A DNA stretch of 53,664 nt, from positions 1 through 53,664 of the IMG/VR virus record IMGVR_UViG_3300045146_000572, one strand, 5' to 3'. Below, in pieces: positions 39,677 to 49,300 of this stretch. The position numbers and the translations under genes are program-made. Below the pieces are notes generated by a model, which was not told the origin of the DNA, did not search any database, and saw nothing but the letters and a program-made list of their open reading frames with translations. This DNA comes from a virus. Every line of letters starts with the position of its first letter. The stretch's first letter is position 1.

Positions 39677-39994
39677 CTATTTTGGTGGTGATGTTAGTAT
39701 TAATTTCCACACTGCAATCGCAGTGGTAATTGCCCACACAAGACCCTGAGCAATGATCGCGTTGCGGATTTGCTTTTGTCTATCCTTCCAGTTCACAACG
39801 AATTCGGATATTTTTTGTACCTCACTGCACATTCCCGTTCCTCCGTTGCCTTTGCCTGTTAATAATTTCCATATATTTCCCACCTCACCGTCTATTCTTG
39901 CAAGTTCACTTTCGAGAGTTTCTAAACGCATCCTCAAGACTTCGAAATGATCTTCCATAGCAGCTCTTGCCGATCTATTATCTGACTGTGACAT
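39677..39994 (-). CDS. Coiled-coil protein with C-terminal membrane anchor
   Basis: A 105-residue protein with a coiled coil (EVLRMRLETLESELARIDGE) and a transmembrane helix near residues 82-100. It resembles hemolysin XhlA-type lysis accessory proteins, which pair with holins. Nine bases upstream of the holin-like gene. Confidence 0.65.
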   Translation of the reverse strand: MSQSDNRSARAAMEDHFEVLRMRLETLESELARIDGEVGNIWKLLTGKGNGGTGMCSEVQKISEFVVNWKDRQKQIRNAIIAQGLVWAITTAIAVWKLILTSPPK

Positions 39995-40310
39995 CTTCCT
40001 TCACTATTATTTTTTTTGAATGTTCAAGAGTTGCGCCATATTGCCATTCGATAAACAAATCCAAAACGGAATTCGTCTCTAATACTGAAGTTATGGCTTT
40101 TTCCACATGTATGTCAAGGGTAACTTTTGTCAGCGACTCATCAAAAGTATAACCAGTACCACCTGCGGCTATCGTAGAGAGGAGGTTTATCCCGAGATAA
40201 GTCAGAAATTTACTTCCGCTCAAATTTCCTGTTGTAAACCTACTGTTGGTGATGTGAATCTTAAAATCCCAACAGAAGCCCTTTTCAAACTGCTCAATTG
40301 CTATGCTCAC
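39978..40310 (-). CDS. Small tail-region protein
   Basis: A 110-residue beta-rich protein from a GTG at 40310 with GAGG upstream. The frame is open for ten further codons. It contains VTLDIHVEK, similar to ATLDINVEE in the upstream gene, suggesting both derive from one module. Probably a tip or fibre accessory protein. Confidence 0.55.
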   Translation of the reverse strand: MSIAIEQFEKGFCWDFKIHITNSRFTTGNLSGSKFLTYLGINLLSTIAAGGTGYTFDESLTKVTLDIHVEKAITSVLETNSVLDLFIEWQYGATLEHSKKIIVKEDVTVR

Positions 40311-40512
40311 CTTCGACCTCGTAATTATAATCAAAGTCAATGGAATAATTGGTTTCTTCCACGTTTATATCAAGGGTTGCCTCGATTATTTGATTTGACA
40401 ATTCGTTACTGTTTAGTTCCAAGACAAACGGACTATCCGAATCGAATAAAATTTCAAAGTCCTCGGACGGACTCGGAATCATATCAGATCTGTTCAGAAA
40501 ATAACTGATCAC
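40294..40512 (-). CDS. Small acidic tail-region protein
   Basis: A 72-residue acidic protein (PSPSEDFEILFDSD) coupled to the fibre gene upstream by a four-base overlap and to the next gene by overlap. Shares the TLDI-VE motif with its neighbour. Unknown role. Confidence 0.6.
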   Translation of the reverse strand: MISYFLNRSDMIPSPSEDFEILFDSDSPFVLELNSNELSNQIIEATLDINVEETNYSIDFDYNYEVEGEHSN

Positions 40513-42164
40513 CTTGGAACCATCCTTTTTATACCATCAGTTCCCGACACTAAACCGTCCTTATCTAAATAACAATCGAATACCATTAAAACATTGCCAT
40601 CTTCGTCTTTCAACGTAAGAGTGTCCTCGTCAGGATCGATAATTTGCTCACATCTGTGGTATTTTCTAAGATCGGTTACTCCTTGCTCGTCTGCCATTAT
40701 CTGATCTGTTGCGAATCTTGCGGTCTGGCTTATACTACCACCCGCCTCGATAAAATCTGAATATCCTGTGGGCAAAGGGAAATTTCCACGTATCGTTATA
40801 GAACCTCCCGTGCAGCTACCATCAATTATCAACCTTCCGGCGCCGTCCAGAATCAACTCATCACCTGCACTCATGTTTGTTATTTTGACACCACCCGCCC
40901 AATTACGGAGCATTATCTTCGCTCCGGCGGAATAGACAAAGGTCTGAACATCGTCACTTTCGTTACAATCTCGGCAATTCATAATAAAGTAAACATCACC
41001 AGCCACCGTAGTAAAAGTACCCTTCATCCGGCAATTACTTAGATAGCAATGCTCAAGAGTTACGTTCCCGATGCCACAGTTTTCTATGAAAATATCGTCA
41101 CCAATTCCTATGCCGCTGATAGTATAAAGCCCTTCAAAATTCGAATCTGCAATCGACTGCCCGTTCAGGTCGACCTTCCCGCCTCCTGAAAATATCCAAC
41201 TATCTGAATTTGTCGAAAGAGTTATTAGCGTACCAGGAGCTACTTTCAATTTACTCAATCCAATTGCAGTGCATATTGCAAGAGCGTCAGTTAACGAGGC
41301 AACAGGATTGTCCGCTGTTCCGTGAACGAATGCTGTAGTTCCGGCCTCTCCTTTGATTGAGTCTATCCAGACGGCTCCCTCAAGATATCCAACAGTCAAT
41401 CCTATGTTGGCTCCGGCAACAAGCAATTCGTCAATATACAAAACAGGAGAAGTCATTCCACTGCACACAAAACGCAGATAAACCCATCCCGCTTCCGTTC
41501 CGGTACCTGTGTGATTTTGAAGTAAGGCAATGTCCTTGGTAATATTAGTTGACGTGTTTTGACCATTAATAATGGCTCTCGTGTCCCATGTTGATCCATT
41601 ATAAGCCTGAACTGTTATAGTGTCGTTCGAACTTAAAAGATAGCCTTTTAGGACGGCTTTTGATGCATTTCTTCCCGCGCCAATATTAAAGGAATAAACA
41701 ATATCGATAGCATTACCGGAATGAGTGATCTGGTGCTTTATGCCGTCATCTGCGTATGTGCTTAAATAAGTGCCTGAAGATTGTACTCCGACAAAACCGA
41801 TTCCCTTTATAGCGCCGGAAACATTGCAGGCTTGAGCAGCGTAATTTAAAGCAGCGCCAGTTCCGGAACCTATCGAACCGACAGCGTTCAAAATATCGTC
41901 TGGATATCCGCCTATTTCAATTTTGCCATACTGACTCATAGTTCCATCGCTCATAATCCAGAGATAAACAGTTCTCGAAACAGGCTGAATGATTATATCG
42001 CTTGAGTACCATCTAAAAACACCTGTAGAAGCTATTTCATTGCACGTACCTGCCGTTAATGAAATTATACTTTCTGTTGCAGGATCGTATAATACCATTG
42101 TAACTGTCGCGCCAGTATCAAACTTTCCAAGCACACAAACAATTTCGGACAATCGGTATCTCAT
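40509..42164 (-). CDS. Tail fibre / receptor-binding protein with beta-helix
   Basis: A 551-residue protein. The N terminus (about 1-95) is the small domain found on many phage fibres (TGVFRWYSSDI). A lectin-like sandwich covers about 110-255. Residues 270-460 are short repeating strands ending in Gly/Asp turns, typical of a right-handed beta-helix. The C-terminal DEDTLTLKDEDGNVLMVFD is a frequent fibre tip. Likely host recognition. Confidence 0.7.
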   Translation of the reverse strand: MRYRLSEIVCVLGKFDTGATVTMVLYDPATESIISLTAGTCNEIASTGVFRWYSSDIIIQPVSRTVYLWIMSDGTMSQYGKIEIGGYPDDILNAVGSIGSGTGAALNYAAQACNVSGAIKGIGFVGVQSSGTYLSTYADDGIKHQITHSGNAIDIVYSFNIGAGRNASKAVLKGYLLSSNDTITVQAYNGSTWDTRAIINGQNTSTNITKDIALLQNHTGTGTEAGWVYLRFVCSGMTSPVLYIDELLVAGANIGLTVGYLEGAVWIDSIKGEAGTTAFVHGTADNPVASLTDALAICTAIGLSKLKVAPGTLITLSTNSDSWIFSGGGKVDLNGQSIADSNFEGLYTISGIGIGDDIFIENCGIGNVTLEHCYLSNCRMKGTFTTVAGDVYFIMNCRDCNESDDVQTFVYSAGAKIMLRNWAGGVKITNMSAGDELILDGAGRLIIDGSCTGGSITIRGNFPLPTGYSDFIEAGGSISQTARFATDQIMADEQGVTDLRKYHRCEQIIDPDEDTLTLKDEDGNVLMVFDCYLDKDGLVSGTDGIKRMVPR

Positions 42165-44302
42165 AGTGACGCCTGCTCCTGATCAATTCTTACCGATTCT
42201 CTTTTCAAAGAAAAGATTAAATTTTTTGCTGATGAGACTTGACTAATATTCAGCAAATATGGTTCGTACCCTTCCTTTTTTATCCTTATTACGATATTGT
42301 TCATCAGAGTGGTTTTCGACCAAAATTTATAATTAGCTCCGCCACAAGTATAGCCATCAGTATTCAGCGGATCGTATTCGACTGTGTAACATTTTACGTT
42401 TTGTGTTGTTATAGTTCCATCTGCTCCCGTGGAAGCCGTATAAATATTAGGAACGGCTGCAGAATTAATTATTGAAACGGAGGCACCGGATATCGGACTG
42501 CCGGCCGAGTTCATTACTTTTATGTCGATATTAAAAAAAAAGTTAAACATGAATATTGATCCAACACCATAATCCGGCGGAGTTGACGAGGGCGAATACC
42601 TGAATAAAATTCGTATTAATTTGTTGCTTCTCTCAAGGCTTGTAACGTTGTAGCAATTCCATACTTTATTAAAAACATATCCAGCCATAGTATTGTTATA
42701 CTCAAGAGCAATATCAAAATTGTATATCGAACCGGAGGCCTGATTTGCCGCATCATTCTGTATTTGGGCGAATTCGATCTCCGTCATTTCAAATACCTGT
42801 GGAGTTCCGTATGACGAAGGAGTCGTTATCATCGAGCAATAATTGAGCTTAGTATTACGTATATAATCATTATTGTCCGGATAGCGGATCATCTGTGTGT
42901 AGTTATTCTGTTTCCACAATGCACCGTAGATAATATATCCACTCAAAGGTTCGTAAGCAGTCCCCTGATAAGTAGTAGTATTATATGGCGTAAAATTTGC
43001 TATAACCTTTATATTATCATAAACATAAGCATCGCCATTCACGTCTATTCTGGTGTTCTTGACGGAGAGGTGAGGATTATTCCAATAACTATCATTCAAT
43101 CGTTCAAAAAACAAATAGGAACTGGTAAACTGGATCATGGCTGACGACAAATTTCCACTGCCCACACGACCATGGATGAAAGTAAAATTTTTGTCATACC
43201 ATTCAATGGGAGTACTAAATGTTGCTGATTGCGAACAAATACAACCACGTAAAATCAGTTTCTGGTTATAATAATCGTCGCTTGACGTAGCCGAGAGTAC
43301 TCTGTCATAAAACAACAAAGCGCTTTTTCCAATTATACCTCCCGCCTTGATCGCAGCCGCAACATATCTCCACTGATTTAAATAATCCGAATTTGTTATA
43401 TAAATCAATGCTGCCGATTCTGTTTCCAACATGCCGACAGGCAATGAATACGCTACGGTAGTCCCTGCGGAATCGGAATATTTTCTCATCGCAATCTCGG
43501 GATGAGCCATCCTGCTGCAAACACTTCCATTAGTGCTTCGTTCCCACAAAGTAGTAGTGTTCCATTGGTGATTAATATTGTCAATCGTTACCGAGTCAAA
43601 ATATCTGAATTTTGACCCGTCAGCTGCTGTCGTTAAATATGATTCCACTGCTCCATAATAATAATACGACCCTCCCCATCGACTGTGCCCATAGTTATTA
43701 TAATCTGAACCAACAGGATATCGCCATTCAGACGAAAACATCGGATTATTCGTATTTAACCATTGGAACTTTGTTCCGTCACCACGAAGCATTGAATAAT
43801 AATCCCATTTATGATATATTGTTAAATTACCATTGAACCCTGTTGGTTCATCTGGAATACCGGGCGTATTATACCAATAACTCGCTCCGTCATCTACAAC
43901 CCACGTTGCCGTTATGTCAAACAGATTACCGGATGCGTTTGAGATGGTGTACTTGCCAGTATAGTTTACTGTACCCCTCAAGTAAACAGAGACTCCATTC
44001 GACAATCCGTGCTCAATATCGGTTTGTACCCTGACGATTCCACCGCCGACGTTTGAGTATGAAACAACCCCGCCGCCTTTTTCATAAATTTCCATCTTTA
44101 TCTTTTTATTGACAGCAGTCGTAACGCATGACATCTGATTCGATGCCTTTCCCGGAACGTACCCGTAATATGCGCCGTTATCGAACGGACAAAAGGCATT
44201 AAAAGTAATGAAATAAAAACTTTTACTTTCCGGTAGAGAGCCGCCTGCTACCGCCTCAACCCAAATCCATGGTTTATCGAGAGTGTAAATTATAACTGCC
44301 AT
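42161..44302 (-). CDS. Large tail-tip or fibre protein
   Basis: A 713-residue Tyr/Asn-rich beta protein. Near residue 600 lies a carboxypeptidase-regulatory/Ig-like domain (IDIKVMNSAGSPISGASVSI then IRIKKEGYEPY), a common surface-exposed module. The central part has many short Gly-Tyr strands. Likely a structural tip or fibre component. Overlaps the next gene by four bases. Confidence 0.65.
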   Translation of the reverse strand: MAVIIYTLDKPWIWVEAVAGGSLPESKSFYFITFNAFCPFDNGAYYGYVPGKASNQMSCVTTAVNKKIKMEIYEKGGGVVSYSNVGGGIVRVQTDIEHGLSNGVSVYLRGTVNYTGKYTISNASGNLFDITATWVVDDGASYWYNTPGIPDEPTGFNGNLTIYHKWDYYSMLRGDGTKFQWLNTNNPMFSSEWRYPVGSDYNNYGHSRWGGSYYYYGAVESYLTTAADGSKFRYFDSVTIDNINHQWNTTTLWERSTNGSVCSRMAHPEIAMRKYSDSAGTTVAYSLPVGMLETESAALIYITNSDYLNQWRYVAAAIKAGGIIGKSALLFYDRVLSATSSDDYYNQKLILRGCICSQSATFSTPIEWYDKNFTFIHGRVGSGNLSSAMIQFTSSYLFFERLNDSYWNNPHLSVKNTRIDVNGDAYVYDNIKVIANFTPYNTTTYQGTAYEPLSGYIIYGALWKQNNYTQMIRYPDNNDYIRNTKLNYCSMITTPSSYGTPQVFEMTEIEFAQIQNDAANQASGSIYNFDIALEYNNTMAGYVFNKVWNCYNVTSLERSNKLIRILFRYSPSSTPPDYGVGSIFMFNFFFNIDIKVMNSAGSPISGASVSIINSAAVPNIYTASTGADGTITTQNVKCYTVEYDPLNTDGYTCGGANYKFWSKTTLMNNIVIRIKKEGYEPYLLNISQVSSAKNLIFSLKRESVRIDQEQASL

Positions 44303-44607
44303 TATCCTTCCGAATCCAATAAGGTCAATATGCTTTGATTCCTTGTGAGATTGTCATTTAAATAGACAAGTTCATCCTTTATTTTCCTGTTATGCTCATC
44401 TATTGCTTCGATCTGATTAGCAGTCGCATTTTGCGGATATATCGCAAGACTATTATTTACGTTGGAAATTATATCCTGCAGACGCATAATTTCCCGTTCT
44501 AAGTCAGACTTAATAATAACAGGATTGCCGGCCACATTATCTTCGATATACATATATCTGTCCGTTACGGATCCATCGTCATTCGGAATTAATAACCACC
44601 TACCCAT
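44302..44607 (-). CDS. Coiled-coil tail-region protein
   Basis: A 101-residue protein: beta start (MGRWLLIPNDDGSVTDRYMY), then heptad-like helices (LEREIMRLQDIISNVNNSL and KIKDELVYLNDNLTR). May trimerise as a fibre adaptor. Overlaps the preceding 50-residue gene by eight bases and the next by one. Confidence 0.65.
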   Translation of the reverse strand: MGRWLLIPNDDGSVTDRYMYIEDNVAGNPVIIKSDLEREIMRLQDIISNVNNSLAIYPQNATANQIEAIDEHNRKIKDELVYLNDNLTRNQSILTLLDSEG

Positions 44608-44752
44608 TCTTGACTGCCCTCCCGGAATTTTGCTTTTCGAGCTTTTTAGACTCGATATTCTGTTTTATCTTTTTTGAATCGATCAGTCCGAATTCTTTAA
44701 GTATCATTTCCGCACGCCTTAACTTTATCCAATCTTTGAGCCATTGTTCCAT
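44600..44752 (-). CDS. Small basic protein, 50 residues
   Basis: ATG at 44752 after GAGGTG, product MEQWLKDWIKLRRAEMIL with a Lys-rich helical end, overlapping the following gene start by eight bases. It fills the only gap in the tail operon. The dipeptide pattern suggests a short chaperone or scaffold helix; unknown. Confidence 0.6.
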   Translation of the reverse strand: MEQWLKDWIKLRRAEMILKEFGLIDSKKIKQNIESKKLEKQNSGRAVKNG

Positions 44753-44760
44753 ACTTCACC

Positions 44761-45834
44761 TCAAAGCGAGTTATCGATTTCATAAACGACCAATTGCAGA
44801 AATTTTTCCTTGTCGTAATGCCCCGCAGCATAATAAAGAGGTGCTCGATTGTCTATCCTACAGTAATAATAGGTGCCCTTGTTACGATAATAATCAGGAT
44901 AAAAGCGGACGGTCGTTTCAATTTTCCTGAGGGCTTCAATTAACCCCACAGTTGAAGAATCCGGTACGATCAGCAGCCTCCACCTTCTAACATCAGCCCC
45001 AACATAGTAGACCCTCACACTGTTGTCCGAATAACGATGTTGGATACTGTCGCGATATTTTTCCTCGATTATGGAATCTGCCTGCAGGAGTTCAATATTA
45101 TAAATCGTCCCATCATCCAATACCATCCTCACAGCTGTTTTCTCAGCCGTATGCCCCATCTCTGCAAAAGCTCCCATTTCAAAAGTCAATGTTTCCTGAA
45201 ATCCTATATAAGGGGTCGCAGACAAAGAGCCGGCGATTTCAAAGTTTAACGAATCAAATGCACCTCCACCGACAGTTTCAGCCAAGCCCAGGGTCGAACT
45301 AATCACGAATGCTATAACTTCATCGACATTGCCCACTGAATCCGTAAAATATATCGTTACTGTAATTGAATCGACCTCAATGGTTCCAAGGTAATTCGGT
45401 GAAACGAAATAACAACTTACCTCAAAATCTGATCTATTTACATTGGCAGGAGTCAGGTATGCACCGATTCCGCCTTTTTCAGATGATCCTCCGAAATAAT
45501 TCTTGACATCCGATGTAGTCAATGTTTCATCGTCGGCGAGGTTGTTACTCTCATATCCACCTGAAAAAAATGAAACATTCATAAAAGCGATGCCCTGATC
45601 AGCAGGGTCACATCTCGCCTCAACCATTATTTCAACGCCATCTATGGTGGCTCCGGCCGGAACATTGAATCGAAAATCTGATGCATAAATACATTCACTC
45701 ACCATATGTCCGGCCATATTGGAGAAAGCCCGAATATTATCACTTGCAAGTATTTCATCAATATAATCCCAAACGTAACCACCCTCGTCAGATGAACTGG
45801 AAACATTCGGAGATTTTTTAATAGTTTCGCTCAC
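44761..45834 (-). CDS. Tail-tip structural protein
   Basis: A 357-residue protein. Residues 10-165 form a beta-sandwich with FRFNVPAGATIDGVEIMVEA, a module seen in many phage tail and surface proteins. The C-terminal third (KTAVRMVLDDGTIYNIEL and later) is different and may bind the tail hub. Unknown precise role. Confidence 0.65.
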   Translation of the reverse strand: MSETIKKSPNVSSSSDEGGYVWDYIDEILASDNIRAFSNMAGHMVSECIYASDFRFNVPAGATIDGVEIMVEARCDPADQGIAFMNVSFFSGGYESNNLADDETLTTSDVKNYFGGSSEKGGIGAYLTPANVNRSDFEVSCYFVSPNYLGTIEVDSITVTIYFTDSVGNVDEVIAFVISSTLGLAETVGGGAFDSLNFEIAGSLSATPYIGFQETLTFEMGAFAEMGHTAEKTAVRMVLDDGTIYNIELLQADSIIEEKYRDSIQHRYSDNSVRVYYVGADVRRWRLLIVPDSSTVGLIEALRKIETTVRFYPDYYRNKGTYYYCRIDNRAPLYYAAGHYDKEKFLQLVVYEIDNSL

Positions 45835-46370
45835 GCATTTTCCACAGACAAATTCGTTTGAATCGTTATAGTATAACCACTCGACAGGGTATGATTCGTG
45901 TCGAAATCTGAAACACCTAACAGCGTCCCAGTCGAACCGCCTTTTGTATTATTCGAACAAATTCCGCCACCATAAACGTCTATTGAAGCGTTCGCCGTGA
46001 AAACGCACTTGCTGGCAGAATTGTTGACTGCACCCGCAGCAACAGTCCCCAGGGTCACCGTCTGTCTGACTGCCTCAGAATACCCTGTTATTTCACTCCA
46101 CCCTGCATGGCTGGCCATCGTATCGGTGAGTGCTATTGTTCCTGATCCTTTGAGAAACAAGTACCATGCCGCTGTATAGGACGACCCCTTTAACCATTTA
46201 TCAAGGCAATCATTCAGCCCTGCAGTGACCACCATGTTTTTCCCCGCACCCCTGGCCACCAGTTTTCCTCGGTCGTCCCTCACCCAATAATCATAAATAT
46301 TGGAGAATACCAGTTTCATGTCCTTTGGATTTTGTATCAATTCAATTCTTTGGATCATTTCAGTCTCCAT
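45831..46370 (-). CDS. Tail-tip protein, unknown
   Basis: A 179-residue Gly/Ser/Thr-rich protein. The first part (YDYWVRDDRGKLVARGAGKNMVV) resembles phage virion attachment domains that open with a polar beta-hairpin, the rest is beta-rich. Coupled to both neighbours by short overlaps. Confidence 0.6.
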   Translation of the reverse strand: METEMIQRIELIQNPKDMKLVFSNIYDYWVRDDRGKLVARGAGKNMVVTAGLNDCLDKWLKGSSYTAAWYLFLKGSGTIALTDTMASHAGWSEITGYSEAVRQTVTLGTVAAGAVNNSASKCVFTANASIDVYGGGICSNNTKGGSTGTLLGVSDFDTNHTLSSGYTITIQTNLSVENA

Positions 46371-49300
46371 TCAGATGATTTCTTTTAATTGTTTTTAGTG
46401 CTATTGTCTGCGAATTATAATCGTAAACAATTCCATAAATTTCCAATTTTGCCGATATACTTGGATGAAGATTCAAGATATCAATCCTCTCTCCAATACA
46501 GCAGGATATTCCCCTGAGATCGAGTTTAACATTTATAAGTTTAAGCCCTGCATTATAGGCAGCGAATAAATTATCTATGATGGCCTGCACCTGCGATTCA
46601 CCGTAATACCCAGGGAGGGAAAGTTTTTTGTATTGTCCGCCTGCTCCGTTTTCGTTGTAAAGCGTTTTTAAGAACTCTCTCTCGATATAATCATAACCAT
46701 ACTCCACTTCTATTGCTGTTATTGGTTCGAGGTGTTCAATATTCACAGAATCATTGATTATCTCGCTGGTTGCGATGACGTGCGGAGTTTCGGTCGCTCT
46801 CGATATAAAGCCGGCCATTCTTTCCTTGCCCAGGCTCTGCGCAGAATATATCCCCGCATGTTGACAAACAAGTTCAATGGCCTGCAGGTATGTCATTTCC
46901 CGCTCAAATGTAAAACTCGGGAAAAAAGCACTATTATCACAAAAATTATAAAATTCGTCAAAAGTATAGTCATCGTCAGTTTCATCCCGCTGTTTCCAGG
47001 TGACGACCGCCTGCTCTGTGTAGCTGTTTAATAAAACCGTATTTCGAATATCGAGAAACGGCGGAAACATTCTCGCAGACAAGTTTGCAAGGGATGTTTT
47101 TAAAATCGTCGAATCAGGCTGGCATCCGGCAATAAAAACATTATCCTCAATTAGGCTGCATTCGTAGACGGCATTCATATTGCCGAACGCATTTTCAAAG
47201 ACCTCACCGCCGTCATACCATGTTTCTCCGGCGTCATTTGAGAAATAAACATTCGCCGGACGATACGACCAATCCAGTTCAGAACCAGAAGCAAACGCAA
47301 GTATCTGATCATCATTAATTTTTATGATACTCCGGAAATAAGCATACCCACCAAGGACACTCGCGTCGAATACTTTTGTCCAATTTGAACCACTATCAAC
47401 TGTGCGATAGATTGAAATGGTTTGAGGGCTGCTTCCTGTATCCATAGTCCCCAATAAGTATATACCCGCTCCCGCTTCGCAGATTCCTGAAAATGGGTAA
47501 ATACTCGCTTCTTTTTTTACCCAGGTTGCTCCACCGTCCGTTGAAACATATATTCCTCGATTCGATCCGGTATTCGAAAAAACTCCGGCGAGAATGATGT
47601 TCCCATCAGACATTCTCTGCATAGACCTTCCTGATGCCAACAATCCTGTCGTGGATAAAGCAGCCCATGCAGCACCATTATTTATTGATTTCAGGATAAA
47701 TATTTTTGATTCAGCGTCTGGACTTTTTGTGTTTTTCAGACATGCCAGCCAAGTATTGGCAGAGGTATTGACAAAAGAGAAAACAGATGTGACTGATGAT
47801 GTTCCTGCCAAAGTATGCACCTGGGCATGAGTAACAACGATACTCCATGTTTCACCCCAATCAGTTGACCGGAGAATCATTTCTCCTCCGTTGTCGCCTG
47901 TTCCGGCAAGTATCATTCCGGCTCCGTCAGTTGCCAATCCGTAGATGTTGTTTCCGCTTATTCCAATCGGATTGGCAATTGGTGCCCAGGTCTCGCCATA
48001 GTCCGTCGACCGATAAAAAGCATATCCGCCATATGTGGCGTAAGCCCTTTTCCCTGCAATGCAGATTCCATTTCCAATATAGGCAATTGATGAAAAGGCA
48101 TCCGTTTCCTCTCCGAGTTCATATTTCGATTCAAACTCAACAAGTAAAGGATTCTCTATGGCCACCTCCTCAGTTGTTTCGCCTTCTGTTATTGTAAGCG
48201 TTTCACCCGCTTTTATCAAGGCAGGGACTTCGGTTTTTATCTTTATCGTGGTTGCACCTGCAGAGGCGCCCCCCCACAAAGTTCCAAGTTCCACATCACC
48301 GAAATAAGAACTTGCATCCAAAAACTTCGCCTCTACTCCACTTAAAATATAAAGCTCATAAATCGTTTTTACAGCGTTTTGACTTTCGTAAGAAACACCT
48401 GTCACAAATTTTATAATATTTCCTTCCATGAAGTGACCAGCCCATGCCGTTGCCGGTATGGTTATTCCACCTTCTGAAAAATCATCGTTGATATTTCCAG
48501 ATGCATCTTTAACACCTGCACCATTAACGACATAGTTTTCATTATCAAGAAATTCTATTTCCCATTGTCCGAGACCGCAATCCGTGCTGACTGTTATTTC
48601 CGTCCGATCAAGGGTTCCATCGCCATAGGTCGTGAATGATTCGCTGTACGCCACATCTACAGTTCCATTCGGTAACCTTGCCGGATAGAAAAAAAGCTCA
48701 GCCTCAATTGTTATGTTGAAAGTCTGAGCAAATGTGCTGCCTGCACCATCCGTCACTGTTATTTCAAAATTAACACTTTTGTCGACTGTCGGAGTGCCTG
48801 AAATTATACCTGTTGCAGAATCAAGGCTGAGTCCGGTCGGAAGAATTCCGCTGGTCACTGCAAAAGTATATTCACCCGCTCCACCGCTTGGAACCATTGT
48901 CGTGGAATAAGCAAGTCCGACGGCGCCTGTCGGCAAAGCAGAATCAGTAGAAAATGCAAGTGTTCCAGTTTTGAAATACATCTGATCAACCTGGCCGTAT
49001 CCGTTTCCCGTCACATCGCACATTGTCATAAATCCGACCTGGGAAACCGTGCCAGCCCTGGTATAGTTATTCAGCAAAGTCCATGACCCTGAGTCTGCCA
49101 GCCTATAATAGAAATAATAAGTCGTCGAAACCTTTTTTATCTTGAACCATGCGGACGTCACTGCAATATCTGCAGAATATATCGCATTGGAATCATAAAC
49201 TCTGTAGATTTGCGCTTTTAAAGCCCCAGCCACTCCTGTCGATTTTATTCCGCAGATGAAACCGTCATAAGTTCCCAGCCTGAAATACAGCCCTGAGTAA